40,095 bases of DNA from Porticoccaceae bacterium (GCA_029254005.1 JAQWYJ010000125.1:1-40095); one strand, 5' to 3'. Numbered from the stretch's first letter, positions 1 through 8,251 are shown. Notes: generated by a model not told the origin, from the sequence alone. Translations and numbers: made by a program.

Positions 1-2
1 CC

Positions 3-287
3 ACGGCGGTTACTTCTGCGGTTGTTTTTGCCCTATCCTTATTTTCACTTTATGCTTTGTCGGGCGCTAATCTTATTGGTCGACTCCCGCTGCTAAAACT
101 TGGGCTGGTAGTTATTTCAGCGATTTATTTGTGTCGTGGTTTGGCCTTTGTGCTGATAATGCCTCTGTTTCCCGACAATAGTTTAGCTTTTTGGTTGGTC
201 AGTTCAGGCATTTGCCTGACCATTGGTATTTTATATTTTGTTGGCACGTTACAGAGCTGGGCGCTGATGGGTAAAAACCGCAGATGA
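3..287 (+). CDS. Partial small membrane protein (5' end outside window)
   Basis: The frame is open from the left window edge to the TGA at 285-287, so this is the 3' part of a gene that begins outside the window. About 94 residues are visible. They form three hydrophobic stretches: one right at the edge (TAVTSAVVFALSLFSLYAL), one around LVVISAIYLCRGLAFVLIM and one around FWLVSSGICLTIGILYFVGT. The protein ends in a short basic tail (GKNRR). This looks like a small integral inner-membrane protein. I do not recognise the family. A TTG at 57 could serve as a start, but the uninterrupted upstream frame with its own hydrophobic segment argues for a longer protein. Confidence 0.6.
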   Translation, partial: TAVTSAVVFALSLFSLYALSGANLIGRLPLLKLGLVVISAIYLCRGLAFVLIMPLFPDNSLAFWLVSSGICLTIGILYFVGTLQSWALMGKNRR

Positions 288-333
288 GATAAAACTCGTC
301 TCAATTACATAGGCCTGAAAACAGAGTACAGAA

Positions 334-717
334 ATGAATCTTAATCAAATCACATTGCCCGTGGAGCAAATGCCTGAGGCGGTCAATTTTTATCTAAAGC
401 TGGGTTTTACTCAAATTGTGGATACGCCCCATTACGCGCGCTTTCAGTGCCCAGAGGGTGATGCCACTTTTTCGTTGATGTTGGAGAGTGGGGACTTCAG
501 TAACGGCGCAGTGATTTACTTTGAACACCGACATCTTGATGATTGGATGAGAAAGTTAAAATCTATTGGTATTGAATTTTCACAAGATCCAGCAGACCAG
601 GATTACCTTTGGCGAGAAGCTATTCTTGAGGATCCCTCTGGCAACAAAATCAAATTGTATTGGGCTGGCGAGAACCGGCTCAATCCACCGTGGCGAGTAG
701 AGAGAAAGACGAATTAA
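334..717 (+). CDS. VOC (glyoxalase/bleomycin-resistance fold) protein
   Basis: A 127-residue protein with the single-domain vicinal-oxygen-chelate pattern: an N-terminal beta strand (NLNQITLPV), a helix with the family's 'FYLKLGF' phrase, a central segment ending in a Glu-containing strand (VIYFEHRHLDDW), and the C-terminal 'LEDPSGNKIKLYW', where VOC proteins usually carry the last metal-ligand strand. Such proteins dimerise and can be metal-dependent lyases, dioxygenases or drug-binding resistance proteins; substrate cannot be told from sequence. The ribosome binding site is weak (CAGAGTACAGAA before ATG). A YbjQ gene and a second VOC gene follow on the same strand, suggesting a loose detoxification-like cluster. 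Confidence 0.8.
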   Translation: MNLNQITLPVEQMPEAVNFYLKLGFTQIVDTPHYARFQCPEGDATFSLMLESGDFSNGAVIYFEHRHLDDWMRKLKSIGIEFSQDPADQDYLWREAILEDPSGNKIKLYWAGENRLNPPWRVERKTN

Positions 718-749
718 ATTCTTGGTAGATTGATAAAAAGGAGCGCTTT

Positions 750-1067
750 ATGATTTATTCAACCACAGAGTCTATACCAGGCAGAGAAACCGAGTCTGTC
801 GTTGGTGTGGTGACAGGCAACGTCGTGCAGTCAAAGCATATTGGCCGCGACTTAATGGCTGGGTTAAAGAGCATTGTTGGTGGGGAGATCCGCGGTTATA
901 CCGAAATGCTGACAGAAGCCAGGAATATTGCAGTTCAGCGACTGGTTGAAAGTGCCGGAGAAAAAGGTGCAGATGCCGTTGTGGGCATCCGTTTTACCAC
1001 CAGTGCAATAATGGACGGCTCTTGTGAAATCATGGTGTTTGGCACCGCGGTGAGATTAAAACCATAG
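750..1067 (+). CDS. YbjQ/UPF0145 family protein
   Basis: This 105-residue protein matches the YbjQ (UPF0145, 'heavy-metal-binding domain') family over its whole length. It shows the typical N-terminal 'TTESIPGRE', the 'GVVTGNVV' strand, the 'RDLMAGLKSIVGGEIRGYTEML' region and the 'AREARV-like' helix followed by 'GADAVVGIRF'. Family members form pentameric rings; their biological role is not established, and metal binding is only suggested by the domain name. The start is well supported: AAGGAG lies seven bases ahead of the ATG. It sits 32 bases after the first VOC gene on the same strand and is probably cytoplasmic, with no signal peptide or membrane segment. Confidence 0.88.
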   Translation: MIYSTTESIPGRETESVVGVVTGNVVQSKHIGRDLMAGLKSIVGGEIRGYTEMLTEARNIAVQRLVESAGEKGADAVVGIRFTTSAIMDGSCEIMVFGTAVRLKP

Positions 1068-1118
1068 TTGATGATTAAGCAGGAGCTTTGTCTTGACCGA
1101 TTTACTTAACAGAGCATC

Positions 1119-1439
1119 ATGAGAAGCTTTTTTCTCGTTTTGGCATGGTCCTGTGTGGTTGGAAGCGTTGTTGATGGAGTTCTTCTGCTCTATGCCGTCT
1201 GGATTAATTATTTGCACGATTGGTTGCTGTTGTGTATCTCAATTAACGATTTCCTCAGAGACTACATGCAGCCTTTGTTCTGGGTAAAGCAGGTGGCGTT
1301 TTTGGTTTTACCTGAGGCGATGGTTTTGTGGCTGTTTAACTTGCCCGCGCTGTTGTACTTTCCGGTTAGAATTATCACCAGTACTATGATTGGCTACTGG
1401 GCGTTATCTAGGGCGGCAGAGATGTCGAAGCACAGCTGA
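1119..1439 (+). CDS. Small integral membrane protein (duplicated locus, intact copy)
   Basis: A 106-residue protein with an N-terminal hydrophobic segment (FFLVLAWSCVVGSVVDGVLLLYAVWI), a middle amphipathic part rich in aromatic residues, and two further hydrophobic stretches (VKQVAFLVLPEAMVLWLF, LPALLYFPVRIITSTMIGYW). I do not recognise the family. The second half of this gene is repeated in decayed form near 7,410-7,600, where the TGG codon of 'LFWVKQ' has become TGA. The presence of a recognisable relic supports this being a real gene. It lies just upstream of an intact VOC gene, and that order is the same in the decayed copy. Confidence 0.6.
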   Translation: MRSFFLVLAWSCVVGSVVDGVLLLYAVWINYLHDWLLLCISINDFLRDYMQPLFWVKQVAFLVLPEAMVLWLFNLPALLYFPVRIITSTMIGYWALSRAAEMSKHS

Positions 1440-1528
1440 CCAAACCAGTGTTACTTTTTATAGCAGAGTAGAATTTTTGATTCAGCCAAACTAGACAGGA
1501 ACTGGCAATGTATCTTAAGGAGATGTAA

Positions 1529-1891
1529 ATGGGATCTATAAATGGAAAACTGGATTACGTGGAATTTCCGGCAGCGGATATTTCGGCAACCAAAGCATTT
1601 TTTAGTGAGGTATTCGGTTGGACTTTCGAGGATTTTGGCCCGGACTACACGGCGTTTTCTAAGCAGGGCCTAGATGGTGGATTTTTCAAGTCAGATAAGA
1701 AAGCAGCCACTGAAACTGGGTCAGCCCTTATGATTTTTTACAGCACTGATCTTGAAGGTACCTTGAGTAAGGTACAGGGAGCTGGCGGTGTGATAAGCCA
1801 AGAAATCTTCGCTTTCCCTGGCGGGCGGCGGTTTCATTTTGTCGAGCCCAGTGGAAATGAACTTGCGGTATGGTCAGATATTAGTCTTTAG
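1529..1891 (+). CDS. VOC family protein (duplicated locus, intact copy)
   Basis: A 120-residue VOC-fold protein of the 'PhnB/glyoxalase-like' short type. The N-terminal strand (KLDYVEFPAADI) is followed by a helix with 'FFSEVFGWTFEDFGPDYTAF', then 'GLDGGFF', and the C-terminal strand 'HFVEPSGNELAVW', which carries the usual Glu ligand position. Function could be small-molecule binding or lyase activity; no substrate can be assigned. The start is strong: AAGGAG sits six bases before the ATG at 1,529. A frameshifted relative with an internal stop lies at 7,698-8,089, so this is the surviving copy. It is followed by a small glycine-rich membrane gene on the same strand. Confidence 0.82.
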   Translation: MGSINGKLDYVEFPAADISATKAFFSEVFGWTFEDFGPDYTAFSKQGLDGGFFKSDKKAATETGSALMIFYSTDLEGTLSKVQGAGGVISQEIFAFPGGRRFHFVEPSGNELAVWSDISL

Positions 1892-1960
1892 CAAAATTCT
1901 ATTACAGACCTAACTGGTTAGGTAATTAATATTAATTAAAGTGACAGGGGTAATGGTTGC

Positions 1961-2155
1961 ATGAGCGGTAAAAAGAGTGAGAAAAGCAACCATTATTACG
2001 CTGGGCCAGGAATGATTTTCGGCGGTGGCATTGGCTTGGTTTTTGGGCGGACTATATTGGCAGATGTTGCACTTGGTTTCATTGTGGCTGCTGGTATCGG
2101 GCTGGTTTTTGATTCCATTGTTGGCCACGCTAAGAGTAAAAATGGCGGTAACTAA
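1961..2155 (+). CDS. Small glycine-rich membrane protein (intact copy)
   Basis: A 64-residue protein with a polar, basic N-terminus (MSGKKSEKSNHYYAG) and two glycine-rich hydrophobic stretches (MIFGGGIGLVFG and ALGFIVAAGIGLVF), ending in a conserved hydrophilic tail (AKSKNGGN). The GxxxG-like spacing suggests helices that pack tightly in the membrane. I know no named family. A shortened in-frame relative at 8,129-8,251 keeps both ends (start of protein and 'KSKNGGN') and loses the middle, which supports this reading frame over the overlapping frames. AGGGGT lies about ten bases before the start. A terminator follows about 145 bases downstream. Confidence 0.6.
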   Translation: MSGKKSEKSNHYYAGPGMIFGGGIGLVFGRTILADVALGFIVAAGIGLVFDSIVGHAKSKNGGN

Positions 2156-2300
2156 AGGTTGTTGTGCACTAGTCGGTGCTTTTAGGATCACGCATTATAA
2201 ATTTATTTTTTTTACTATTGTGCTTTTTTGCTTTATGAAAGTCGTATTACTCCAGAGACCTGCAAAATGATTTCTTAAACAGTGATGTTTCCCTTGCTTG

Positions 2301-2341
2301 AAAGGAGCTGGCTACCTATAACGTGGTCAGCTCCTTTTTTA
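2301..2341 (+). terminator. Rho-independent terminator, copy A
   Basis: AAAGGAGCTG at 2,301-2,310 pairs with CAGCTCCTTT at 2,328-2,337, and a run of T follows. The stem core is GGAGCTG/CAGCTCC. It closes the VOC/small-membrane-protein transcript. A homologous hairpin with three changed base pairs lies at 8,400-8,440. Confidence 0.85.
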
Positions 2342-2489
2342 TTTCGGGCTTGAGATGGCAGCAAGTGGCCTTCTTAATAATTAGTCGAGAGGTATATTGT
2401 TGTGTTCAGGTGGGTCGGCAGTGAGAAGCTCCAGCAATATGCGGCTTGTATTGGCGACTAAAGTAGACCGAACACTATTTGGAGAAACT

Positions 2490-2684
2490 GTGGAATTTGT
2501 TGAATATGGTGACAGACAGGGTCGTACAGTGATCTACTTTCATGGTGCCCCCGGCGCGGCAGAAGAAGCTGCTTTTTTCTCTGATACGGCTCAATATCAA
2601 CATCGTTTGCTGGTAACGGTTTTCTATCGATGAGTCTCTCACTGATGAAGATTATTTCCAACATATGGCCAATGAAATTCAAAC
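2490..2684 (+). pseudogene. Truncated, frameshifted alpha/beta hydrolase (copy A relic)
   Basis: From the GTG at 2,490 the translation matches the intact hydrolase at 8,956 for about 35 residues, including the oxyanion-hole region 'YFHGAPGAAEEAA'. About eight bases present in the intact gene (the CGTCACAA region after GCTCAA) are then missing, which shifts the frame to a TGA near 2,631. Nucleotide similarity continues out of frame through CAGTCTCTCACTG and CCAACATATGGCC, and ends near 2,684. The nucleophile, acid and histidine parts of the enzyme are absent. A longer reading frame opens at 2,397, but the conserved GGAG and GTG favour 2,490 as the ancestral start. This copy cannot make an active enzyme. 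Confidence 0.88.
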
Positions 2685-2865
2685 CATAATTGACTAGTAA
2701 GTCGGATTTCTGTCTTGGTCGATCAACTTCTGTTCCCGTTACAACTAGTACTGCGTTTGTATCTGCCCTAGGGGTGTGACTAACTGGTGGGACTGTCTGC
2801 TCTGAACACTTTGTTAGCACGAGCAAGTGTTTTGTCCCTAAGTTTGTCACCTGTTTTGGACGTCT

Positions 2866-3381
2866 TTATCGTCTGTGATTTCTACGTTTTTTGTATTCGG
2901 TAAAAGTGAACAAATAGATACCACTAACCCATAAGACAAACAAACCGACTCCAGCAGGCAGAAATACCCATAGTTTGACCCAATCGGCAAAAAAACTACC
3001 GTCATGGATTGATTCAATGACATCACTGCGACGCTGGGCGACCGATAAGACCTCAGTGGTATGAGTATCTATTTGCACTTCCCAATCGGTTTTAGAGACA
3101 AACTTGATGATTCCTTTGCCGGGTTTTAAATCAGCTCGTTGGAGTTGGTCCCAACGCGTAAACTCAGCAACCTCAACAGTTGAGGCAGCGTCGAATAAAT
3201 CTTGCATTGAGGCCATGGGGACAAGTTGCCTCTCACTACCCTTCTGACTTGGTGGTTGAATCCAATCGAATTCTTTTTTAACCATCAGTAGTATACCGGC
3301 ACCTATCATAATAATTAGCGGAAGTGCTATTGAGAAAGACCCCCAATAGTGGATCTTTCTCAACAAGGTAGATGTTCGCAT
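2866..3381 (-). CDS. PepSY-associated membrane protein
   Basis: A 171-residue protein in the PepSY-TM style. It has an N-terminal membrane helix preceded by the typical 'LLRKIHYWGS' phrase (residues about 6-35, IALPLIIMIGAGILLMVKK), a periplasmic PepSY-like domain of about 90 residues, then the 'ESIHDGSFFADWVKLWVFLPAGVGLFVLWVSGIYLF' ending. Family relatives occur beside iron and haem uptake genes or as shortened versions of PiuB-like reductases. No His-rich b-haem pattern of full-length PepSY-TM proteins is complete here, so the role is open. It is 39 bases downstream of the large VPS10/BNR gene on the same strand, and the two are probably co-transcribed. Confidence 0.8.
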   Translation of the reverse strand: MRTSTLLRKIHYWGSFSIALPLIIMIGAGILLMVKKEFDWIQPPSQKGSERQLVPMASMQDLFDAASTVEVAEFTRWDQLQRADLKPGKGIIKFVSKTDWEVQIDTHTTEVLSVAQRRSDVIESIHDGSFFADWVKLWVFLPAGVGLFVLWVSGIYLFTFTEYKKRRNHRR

Positions 3382-3420
3382 TTAGATTTTCGCCTCAATC
3401 ATCAGATGATTTAATACCAT

Positions 3421-6400
3421 TTAATCCATCTCCATCGGTTCATTGGAGATGCCTTCCATTATCCCGCTGGGCACCCAGGGCGCCCCAAAGTCTGATAAAG
3501 CCTTTTTGAAGGCAGGGAACTCTATTTTAAATAAATTATCCAATTGCGGTTGTAGCTCTCCAAGTGCGTCTTTTACGTAGGTCATCTGTTGCTGCTGAGT
3601 AGCGGTCAAGCCCCAAGTATTCACCCCAGCAAGTTCAACCACCGATAGACGGCTTGAAATCGTGGCGGGCGAGGCGCCAAATCTACTACTCGCACGCTTG
3701 CCATTAATTATCTCATCCAGATTGAAAACCGCTCTTCTTAATTGCTCATATTGCGCCTCTAAGTCACCAGCAACGGCAGATGAGCGATCTAACGCTACTC
3801 TAAAGGATTTTATCAAAGTTTTTAAATCACTTATTTGACTGGTTGCTTTAGACAGGCTGCGCCTTAGTTCAGCCACTTCAATTAGCATGGCTGATCGCTG
3901 TTGGGGTGAAAGACCTCCTTCTTCTGTTTCTTGATGAAGCGGCGTAACGTTAAAGTTTACCGCATCAGTGAGTTCACGCGTTTCTCCATTGACTGTGCTA
4001 AACAAGGTTGCAGTATAGGTACCAGGTGATACCAGTGGACCTACATCGTCTGCACTTTCAGAACCCAACGCCCTGGATGAGGATAAGCGTAAATCCCATG
4101 TTAACCGGTGCAGGCCTTTGCCAGTGTTGGCACTTACTTTACGAATCGAATCACCCTGATCATTTTTAATAATCAAATAAACCATAGGTTCTGATTCTCT
4201 TAATTCTGTCTCTACTTCTTCCCATGAGGGATACAGCGGATAGCCACCTTTTTCTTCCACCTTTTTTTCTTTTTGTTCACGCTGTTCAGTTAATGATTTA
4301 ACACCGTCACGCAAATAGTAGGTGAAAGTAGCCCCAAATTCTGGATTCTCAGTACGATATTCAAAATCACCCTGTGTGCTGGTATGGAATGTTTCAGGGA
4401 GGTACCAGAGTGCATCTCGTGATGGAAATAGCAATGCTTCTTGCTTTAAGCTTTCGCTGTTAATGTTACGCAGCGGCGAGAAGTCATCCAGTATATAAAT
4501 TCCTCGACCAAAACTACCGGCGACAAGATCATTTTCCCGGCGTTGAATTTTTACATCACGAAAAGAAATGGTCGGAACACCACCCGTCAATTCAATCCAC
4601 TCTTTACCTCCATCAACGGTAAAAAATAATCCGAACTCAGTACCAACAAACAATAAGTTCTGGTTTTCGTGGTCCTGGACGATGCGCCAAACTAAATGCT
4701 TATCAGGCAAGTTGGATGCGATAGATTTCCACGATTTACCTCGATTAGTGCTCTTTATTAGATAGGGCTTGTAATCCCCCTGCTTGTGATCATCCAAAGC
4801 GGCATAAACCGTATCTTTATCAAATAAATCAGCGCGTATATCGTTGATGTAAGCTGTATCTGGGATACCTTTAATCTTGCCAATCTCGTATTTGGTCCAG
4901 TCTTTACCGCCGTTTGAACTGACTTGAACTAAGCCATCATCGGTACCTACATACAAAAGATCAGGATCTAGCGGGGACTCCGCTATATTTGCAATGGTAT
5001 TAAAATTAGACATTGCATAAAGATCGAAACCTGAGTTAACTGACCAGGTCCTGCCCATCACCGGCATGTGCATGCGGTTTTGATTTTTGGTCAAATCATC
5101 TGAAATTGCACGCCAGCTGTTACCTCGATCATCAGATCGCCAGAGTCGCTGGGATGCATGATATAAGCGCTTTGGATCATGATTAGACACCAATATAGGG
5201 GCATCCCAATTATATCTTTCAGCCGGTTCATCAGGCTTTGCTTGAGGCTGAATAAAGACAATTTCACCGGTTTTTCGATGATAACGTGCAAGATTACCCT
5301 GTTGCCACTGACCGTAGACTATGTCTGGATTACCCGGCTCTGTCGCAGGCTGATGGCCATCTCCCCAAAGAATTAAAAACCAATCATTGTTCTTGATTCC
5401 ATGCTCTTTGGTTGTGCGCGATGGACCACCTTGAGAGCTATTATCCTGAGTGCCGCCATAGACGTAGTAAAAGGGTTTGCTATCGTCTACTGCAATTTTA
5501 TAAAACTGAGCAATTGGCAAGTTACCTTGGAAACGCCATTTTTTCATATCGTCTCGTGTTTCGTAAACTCCACCATCACTGCCAACTAACATGAAATTTT
5601 TATCTGTGGGATGAAATGCCATAGCATGATCATCAACATGCTTATTTTTGAGATTGAAAGGTGTCCAGGTTTTGCCGCCATCATCACTGTATTTACTGTA
5701 GTTACTCACCATATAGATGCGATCAAAACGGTGGGGATCCGCGAAAAGTTCTTGATAATAGTGGGGTCCGGTTCCTCCTCCAACTTCATCGGACATCTTC
5801 TCCCAACTGGCACCTTGGCTAGCTGAGCGATAAACTCCGCCTTTGCGTTGATTTAGCTCAATGGCCGCATAGACCACGTCCGGATCAATTTTGGAAATAG
5901 CCAGGCCAATTTTCCCCATATCTGCTTCTGGCAGGCCATTAGTGAGCTTACGCCAGGTCTTGCCACCGTCATCTGAGGTGTGAATTGCTGAGCCAGGTCC
6001 TGTACCCACAAAAGCAGGCAAAGTTCGTTGTCGCTGCCAAGTTGCTGCATAGAGCTTATCGGGATTTGTCGAATCAATAACCAAGGAAGTCACTCCGGTC
6101 CATTCATCGGTTTCTAAAACATTGCTCCAGGTTTCACCACCATCAGTGGTTTTGAATAGTCCTCGTTCACCACCTTTAGACCAAAGTGGTCCCTGAGAGG
6201 AAACCCAAACTGTATTGGAATCCTGTGGATGAACAACAATATCTGAAATATGTTCAGATTCATTCAAGCCTTTATTTTTCCACGTTTCACCGCCGTCAAG
6301 TGACTTATAAACTCCGTCACCGAAACTCAGGTGCCTACCACCATTGTTCTCTCCCGTACCTACCCAGATAATATTAGAGTTGCTCGGATCTATGGTGACA

Positions 6401-6690
6401 TCACCGGTTGAAAAAACAGCTTGTTTATCGAAAATGGGCATCCATGTAATACCTGCATTTACAGTCTTCCACACGCCACCTGAACCGACTGCAATATACC
6501 AAACCGACGGATTTTTAGTGTCCACCTCAATGTCAGCAATTCGCCCGGACATATAGGCTGGACCAATACTACGCAGCTTCATTGAGGCAAATAATTCATC
6601 AGTCATAACAGCAGACTGATCTTTTTTTTCGGCATGCAACGACGTCGAAGTGAGGGCTGCTACAGCCATCAAGATAATAAATAATCGCAT
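3421..6690 (-). CDS. Secreted VPS10/sortilin-like BNR-repeat protein
   Basis: A protein of about 1,089 residues. The chosen start (6,690) gives a clean signal peptide (MRLFIILMAVAALTSTSLHA) with AGGAA about seven bases upstream; a further ATG 42 bases upstream would place charged residues before it. Residues about 25-720 form a series of beta-propeller blades with repeated 'S.DGGKTW' Asp-box motifs (SLDGGETW, TTDGGETW, TSDDGGKTW, SDDGGKTWTP, SNGGKDWTK, TVDGGKEWIE). This is the architecture of bacterial 'VPS10 domain / glycosyl hydrolase BNR repeat' proteins. The C-terminal 350 residues contain a beta-rich part and a helical part near the end. Such proteins are exported; enzymatic activity is unproven for most. 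It sits between the two copies of the duplication, on the opposite strand. Confidence 0.85.
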   Translation of the reverse strand: MRLFIILMAVAALTSTSLHAEKKDQSAVMTDELFASMKLRSIGPAYMSGRIADIEVDTKNPSVWYIAVGSGGVWKTVNAGITWMPIFDKQAVFSTGDVTIDPSNSNIIWVGTGENNGGRHLSFGDGVYKSLDGGETWKNKGLNESEHISDIVVHPQDSNTVWVSSQGPLWSKGGERGLFKTTDGGETWSNVLETDEWTGVTSLVIDSTNPDKLYAATWQRQRTLPAFVGTGPGSAIHTSDDGGKTWRKLTNGLPEADMGKIGLAISKIDPDVVYAAIELNQRKGGVYRSASQGASWEKMSDEVGGGTGPHYYQELFADPHRFDRIYMVSNYSKYSDDGGKTWTPFNLKNKHVDDHAMAFHPTDKNFMLVGSDGGVYETRDDMKKWRFQGNLPIAQFYKIAVDDSKPFYYVYGGTQDNSSQGGPSRTTKEHGIKNNDWFLILWGDGHQPATEPGNPDIVYGQWQQGNLARYHRKTGEIVFIQPQAKPDEPAERYNWDAPILVSNHDPKRLYHASQRLWRSDDRGNSWRAISDDLTKNQNRMHMPVMGRTWSVNSGFDLYAMSNFNTIANIAESPLDPDLLYVGTDDGLVQVSSNGGKDWTKYEIGKIKGIPDTAYINDIRADLFDKDTVYAALDDHKQGDYKPYLIKSTNRGKSWKSIASNLPDKHLVWRIVQDHENQNLLFVGTEFGLFFTVDGGKEWIELTGGVPTISFRDVKIQRRENDLVAGSFGRGIYILDDFSPLRNINSESLKQEALLFPSRDALWYLPETFHTSTQGDFEYRTENPEFGATFTYYLRDGVKSLTEQREQKEKKVEEKGGYPLYPSWEEVETELRESEPMVYLIIKNDQGDSIRKVSANTGKGLHRLTWDLRLSSSRALGSESADDVGPLVSPGTYTATLFSTVNGETRELTDAVNFNVTPLHQETEEGGLSPQQRSAMLIEVAELRRSLSKATSQISDLKTLIKSFRVALDRSSAVAGDLEAQYEQLRRAVFNLDEIINGKRASSRFGASPATISSRLSVVELAGVNTWGLTATQQQQMTYVKDALGELQPQLDNLFKIEFPAFKKALSDFGAPWVPSGIMEGISNEPMEMD

Positions 6691-6732
6691 ATGACATTTC
6701 CTATGGATAGAACCAACAATATGAATTTTCAT

Positions 6733-7384
6733 GGATAATTGTACTTCACGAATTTTAAGCGCAACTTAGACTATACTCTTTACCTTTTGTGCTTTTGGCA
6801 GACTAACATGTAGATATTAATATCTGTATATTACATGGGTCAAGTCGCTTGTTAAGCGACACCAGAAATAGTTTAAACTCAGTTCTTATAACTAGATAAT
6901 TTAGCTTAAAGTAGGTCTTGTGGAGACTATATTGGGAAGAAAGCCTAGCTATGGTAAGGCCCTGACAGATTAAAGTAGTGAAACTGTAGAGATCTTTCTT
7001 TAAAATTATTTTTCCTGCGATGAGCTAACAATGCGGAGGCTTTATTCTCTTCAGAATCTTACAGATGTACTTGGCACCTGCTGCTAGAAAAATGGCTCAC
7101 CACCAGATTGATGCGCGAATCTCAAAAATTATGGTCTGTTTTGGCAATACGCATTCTCGTAATCCACTTAGTTGGCTCCCAACAGTCACCTGAGGATCGT
7201 TTAATTCTCCAGAAGCAAAAACCGAGTTATCAGTAGGACCAGAGAATCAATCGATCCAATCAATCTAGTCAGGATCATTTTTACAGACAGACCTGTTTAG
7301 CACGCGCGCCAAACCGCCTAGTTTTTAAATTACTACAGCTATGTGCTAAACAATCCGCCCAATGGCATAGATCTAAGTAAGTAC
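6733..7384 (+). other. Gene-poor stretch with no recognised content
   Basis: About 650 bases upstream of the VPS10/BNR gene hold no reading frame of useful length on either strand. The first 60 bases must include the promoter and leader of that gene. Short stretches read like decayed coding sequence: CQUITE short phrases such as DARISKIMVCFGNTHSRNP on the plus strand near 7,110-7,165, or WEPTKWITRMRIAKTDHNF on the minus strand over about the same bases. Stops interrupt both, and neither points to a family I can name. The stretch ends where similarity to copy A begins. Confidence 0.5.
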
Positions 7385-7600
7385 TTTGTTGATTAATTGT
7401 TGTTAAGGATTTCAATTAAAGATTTCCTCAAAGACTACATGCAGCCTTTGTTCTGAGTAAAGCAAGTAACGCTTTATAATTTACCTGAGACTTTAGCGCT
7501 ATGGCTACCCACGTTCTGATCGCTATTTTACTTTTTGGTTAGATTAAGTACTGGTAAAGCGGTGTCCTCTGGTTTTTTTGGAGTAACAAAATTTTTTTGT
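7385..7600 (+). pseudogene. Relic of the small membrane-protein gene (copy B)
   Basis: This stretch aligns with the second half of the gene at 1,119-1,439. The shared segment around GATTTCCTCA.AGACTACATGCAGCCTTTGTTCTG is almost unchanged, but the next codon is TGA-type (TTCTGAGTAAAG) where the intact gene reads TTCTGGGTAAAG. Beyond that, similarity continues weakly through TTACCTGAG and TACTTT.CGGTT with small gaps. The 5' half of the gene is missing or too diverged to see. No ribosome binding site or start codon remains. Confidence 0.75.
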
Positions 7601-7697
7601 AATGATCATAAAACCAGTGTCAATTTATATGAAACAGCAAGCTTTTTGATTTGGCTAAATTATAGATAGATTGACAACTTACCTAAAGGAAATGCGA

Positions 7698-8089
7698 ATG
7701 ACCTCAACCAATGAAAAATAAACTATGTGAAATTCCCAGCAGTGGACATTCTGACGACCAAGGCATTTTTCGGTCGGGTGTTCGATTGGACACTTGAGGA
7801 CTTTGGCCCAGATTACACGGCATTTTCTAATCAGGGATTGGATGGGGGTTTCTTTACGTCAGACAAAAAATCGGTTACAAAAACTGGGTAGGCTCTAATC
7901 GTATTTTATGACACTGATCTTGGCGCTACTTTAGGCAAGGTGTTGCAAGCTGGTGGTTTAATAAGCCAAGAGATATTTTCTTCTTCCGGTGGTAGGCGAT
8001 ATCATTTCATCGAGCCCAGCGGTAATGAACTTCGAGTATGGACAGATATTATCTTGCAGAAAAATGATATTTTAGGGCTACATAGTTAG
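7698..8089 (+). pseudogene. VOC family pseudogene (copy B)
   Basis: The sequence after the ATG at 7,698 follows the intact VOC gene at 1,529 but loses one base near the eighth codon, which brings up TAA and TGA at once. After correcting that shift, the translation runs FPAVDILTTKAFF, then DWTLEDFGPDYTAF, GLDGGFF, and the C-terminal HFIEPSGNEL, all closely similar to the intact copy. A second lesion is an internal TAG at the position where the intact gene reads TCA (ACTGGGTAGGCT versus ACTGGGTCAGCC). The original stop has also changed (CAG for TAG), extending the frame to the TAG at 8,087. Two independent inactivating changes make a functional product unlikely. Confidence 0.92.
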
Positions 8090-8128
8090 CTTTTTGGCGT
8101 TAATTAAAGTGGCATCAGCAGAAGTGCA

Positions 8129-8251
8129 ATGAGCAATAAATATAGTAAGAAAAGCATACATTATTACGTTGGTCTAGGAACGGTTTTCGGCAGTGGCTTG
8201 ATTTTCGCTTCAGCTGTTGGCCAAATCAAAAGCAAAAATGGTGGTAATTAA
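8129..8251 (+). CDS. Shortened in-frame relative of the small glycine-rich protein
   Basis: This 40-residue frame begins MSNKYSKKSIHYYVG, matches the N-terminus of the 64-residue protein at 1,961, and ends in the same 'KSKNGGN' tail. The middle differs by an in-frame loss of 24 residues that removes most of the second hydrophobic segment. Only one membrane-length stretch (VGLGTVFGSGLIFASAVG) remains. The frame is intact from ATG to TAA, unlike its decayed neighbours. A GAAG-type ribosome binding site (CAGAAGTGCA) is weak. It could be a surviving micro-protein or simply a relic that has not yet met a stop. Confidence 0.4.
   Translation: MSNKYSKKSIHYYVGLGTVFGSGLIFASAVGQIKSKNGGN

Larger units (their letters stand above)
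1238..2684 (+). repeat. Segmental duplication, copy A
   Basis: Copy A of a duplicated block. It covers the 3' part of the membrane-protein gene, the VOC gene, the small glycine-rich gene, a terminator and the first part of an alpha/beta hydrolase gene. The matching block begins near 7,410. Similarity is easy to see by eye at the membrane gene (GACTACATGCAGCCTTTGTT in both), through the VOC gene, and at the hydrolase start, where I count about 10 differences in the first 105 aligned bases. Similarity stops near CATATGGCC..GAAATTCAAAC at 2,684. No terminal inverted repeats, target duplications or transposase were seen at the ends. Confidence 0.85.

Noticed and set aside
2025-2270. An 81-codon plus-strand frame overlapping the small glycine-rich gene
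   Set aside because: The other frame (1,961-2,155) is kept at both ends in the copy at 8,129, so this one is a shadow.
2397-2633. A 78-codon open frame running into the broken hydrolase
   Set aside because: Its first 31 codons have no counterpart in the intact copy and its end is produced by a frameshift, so I report only the similar part as a pseudogene.
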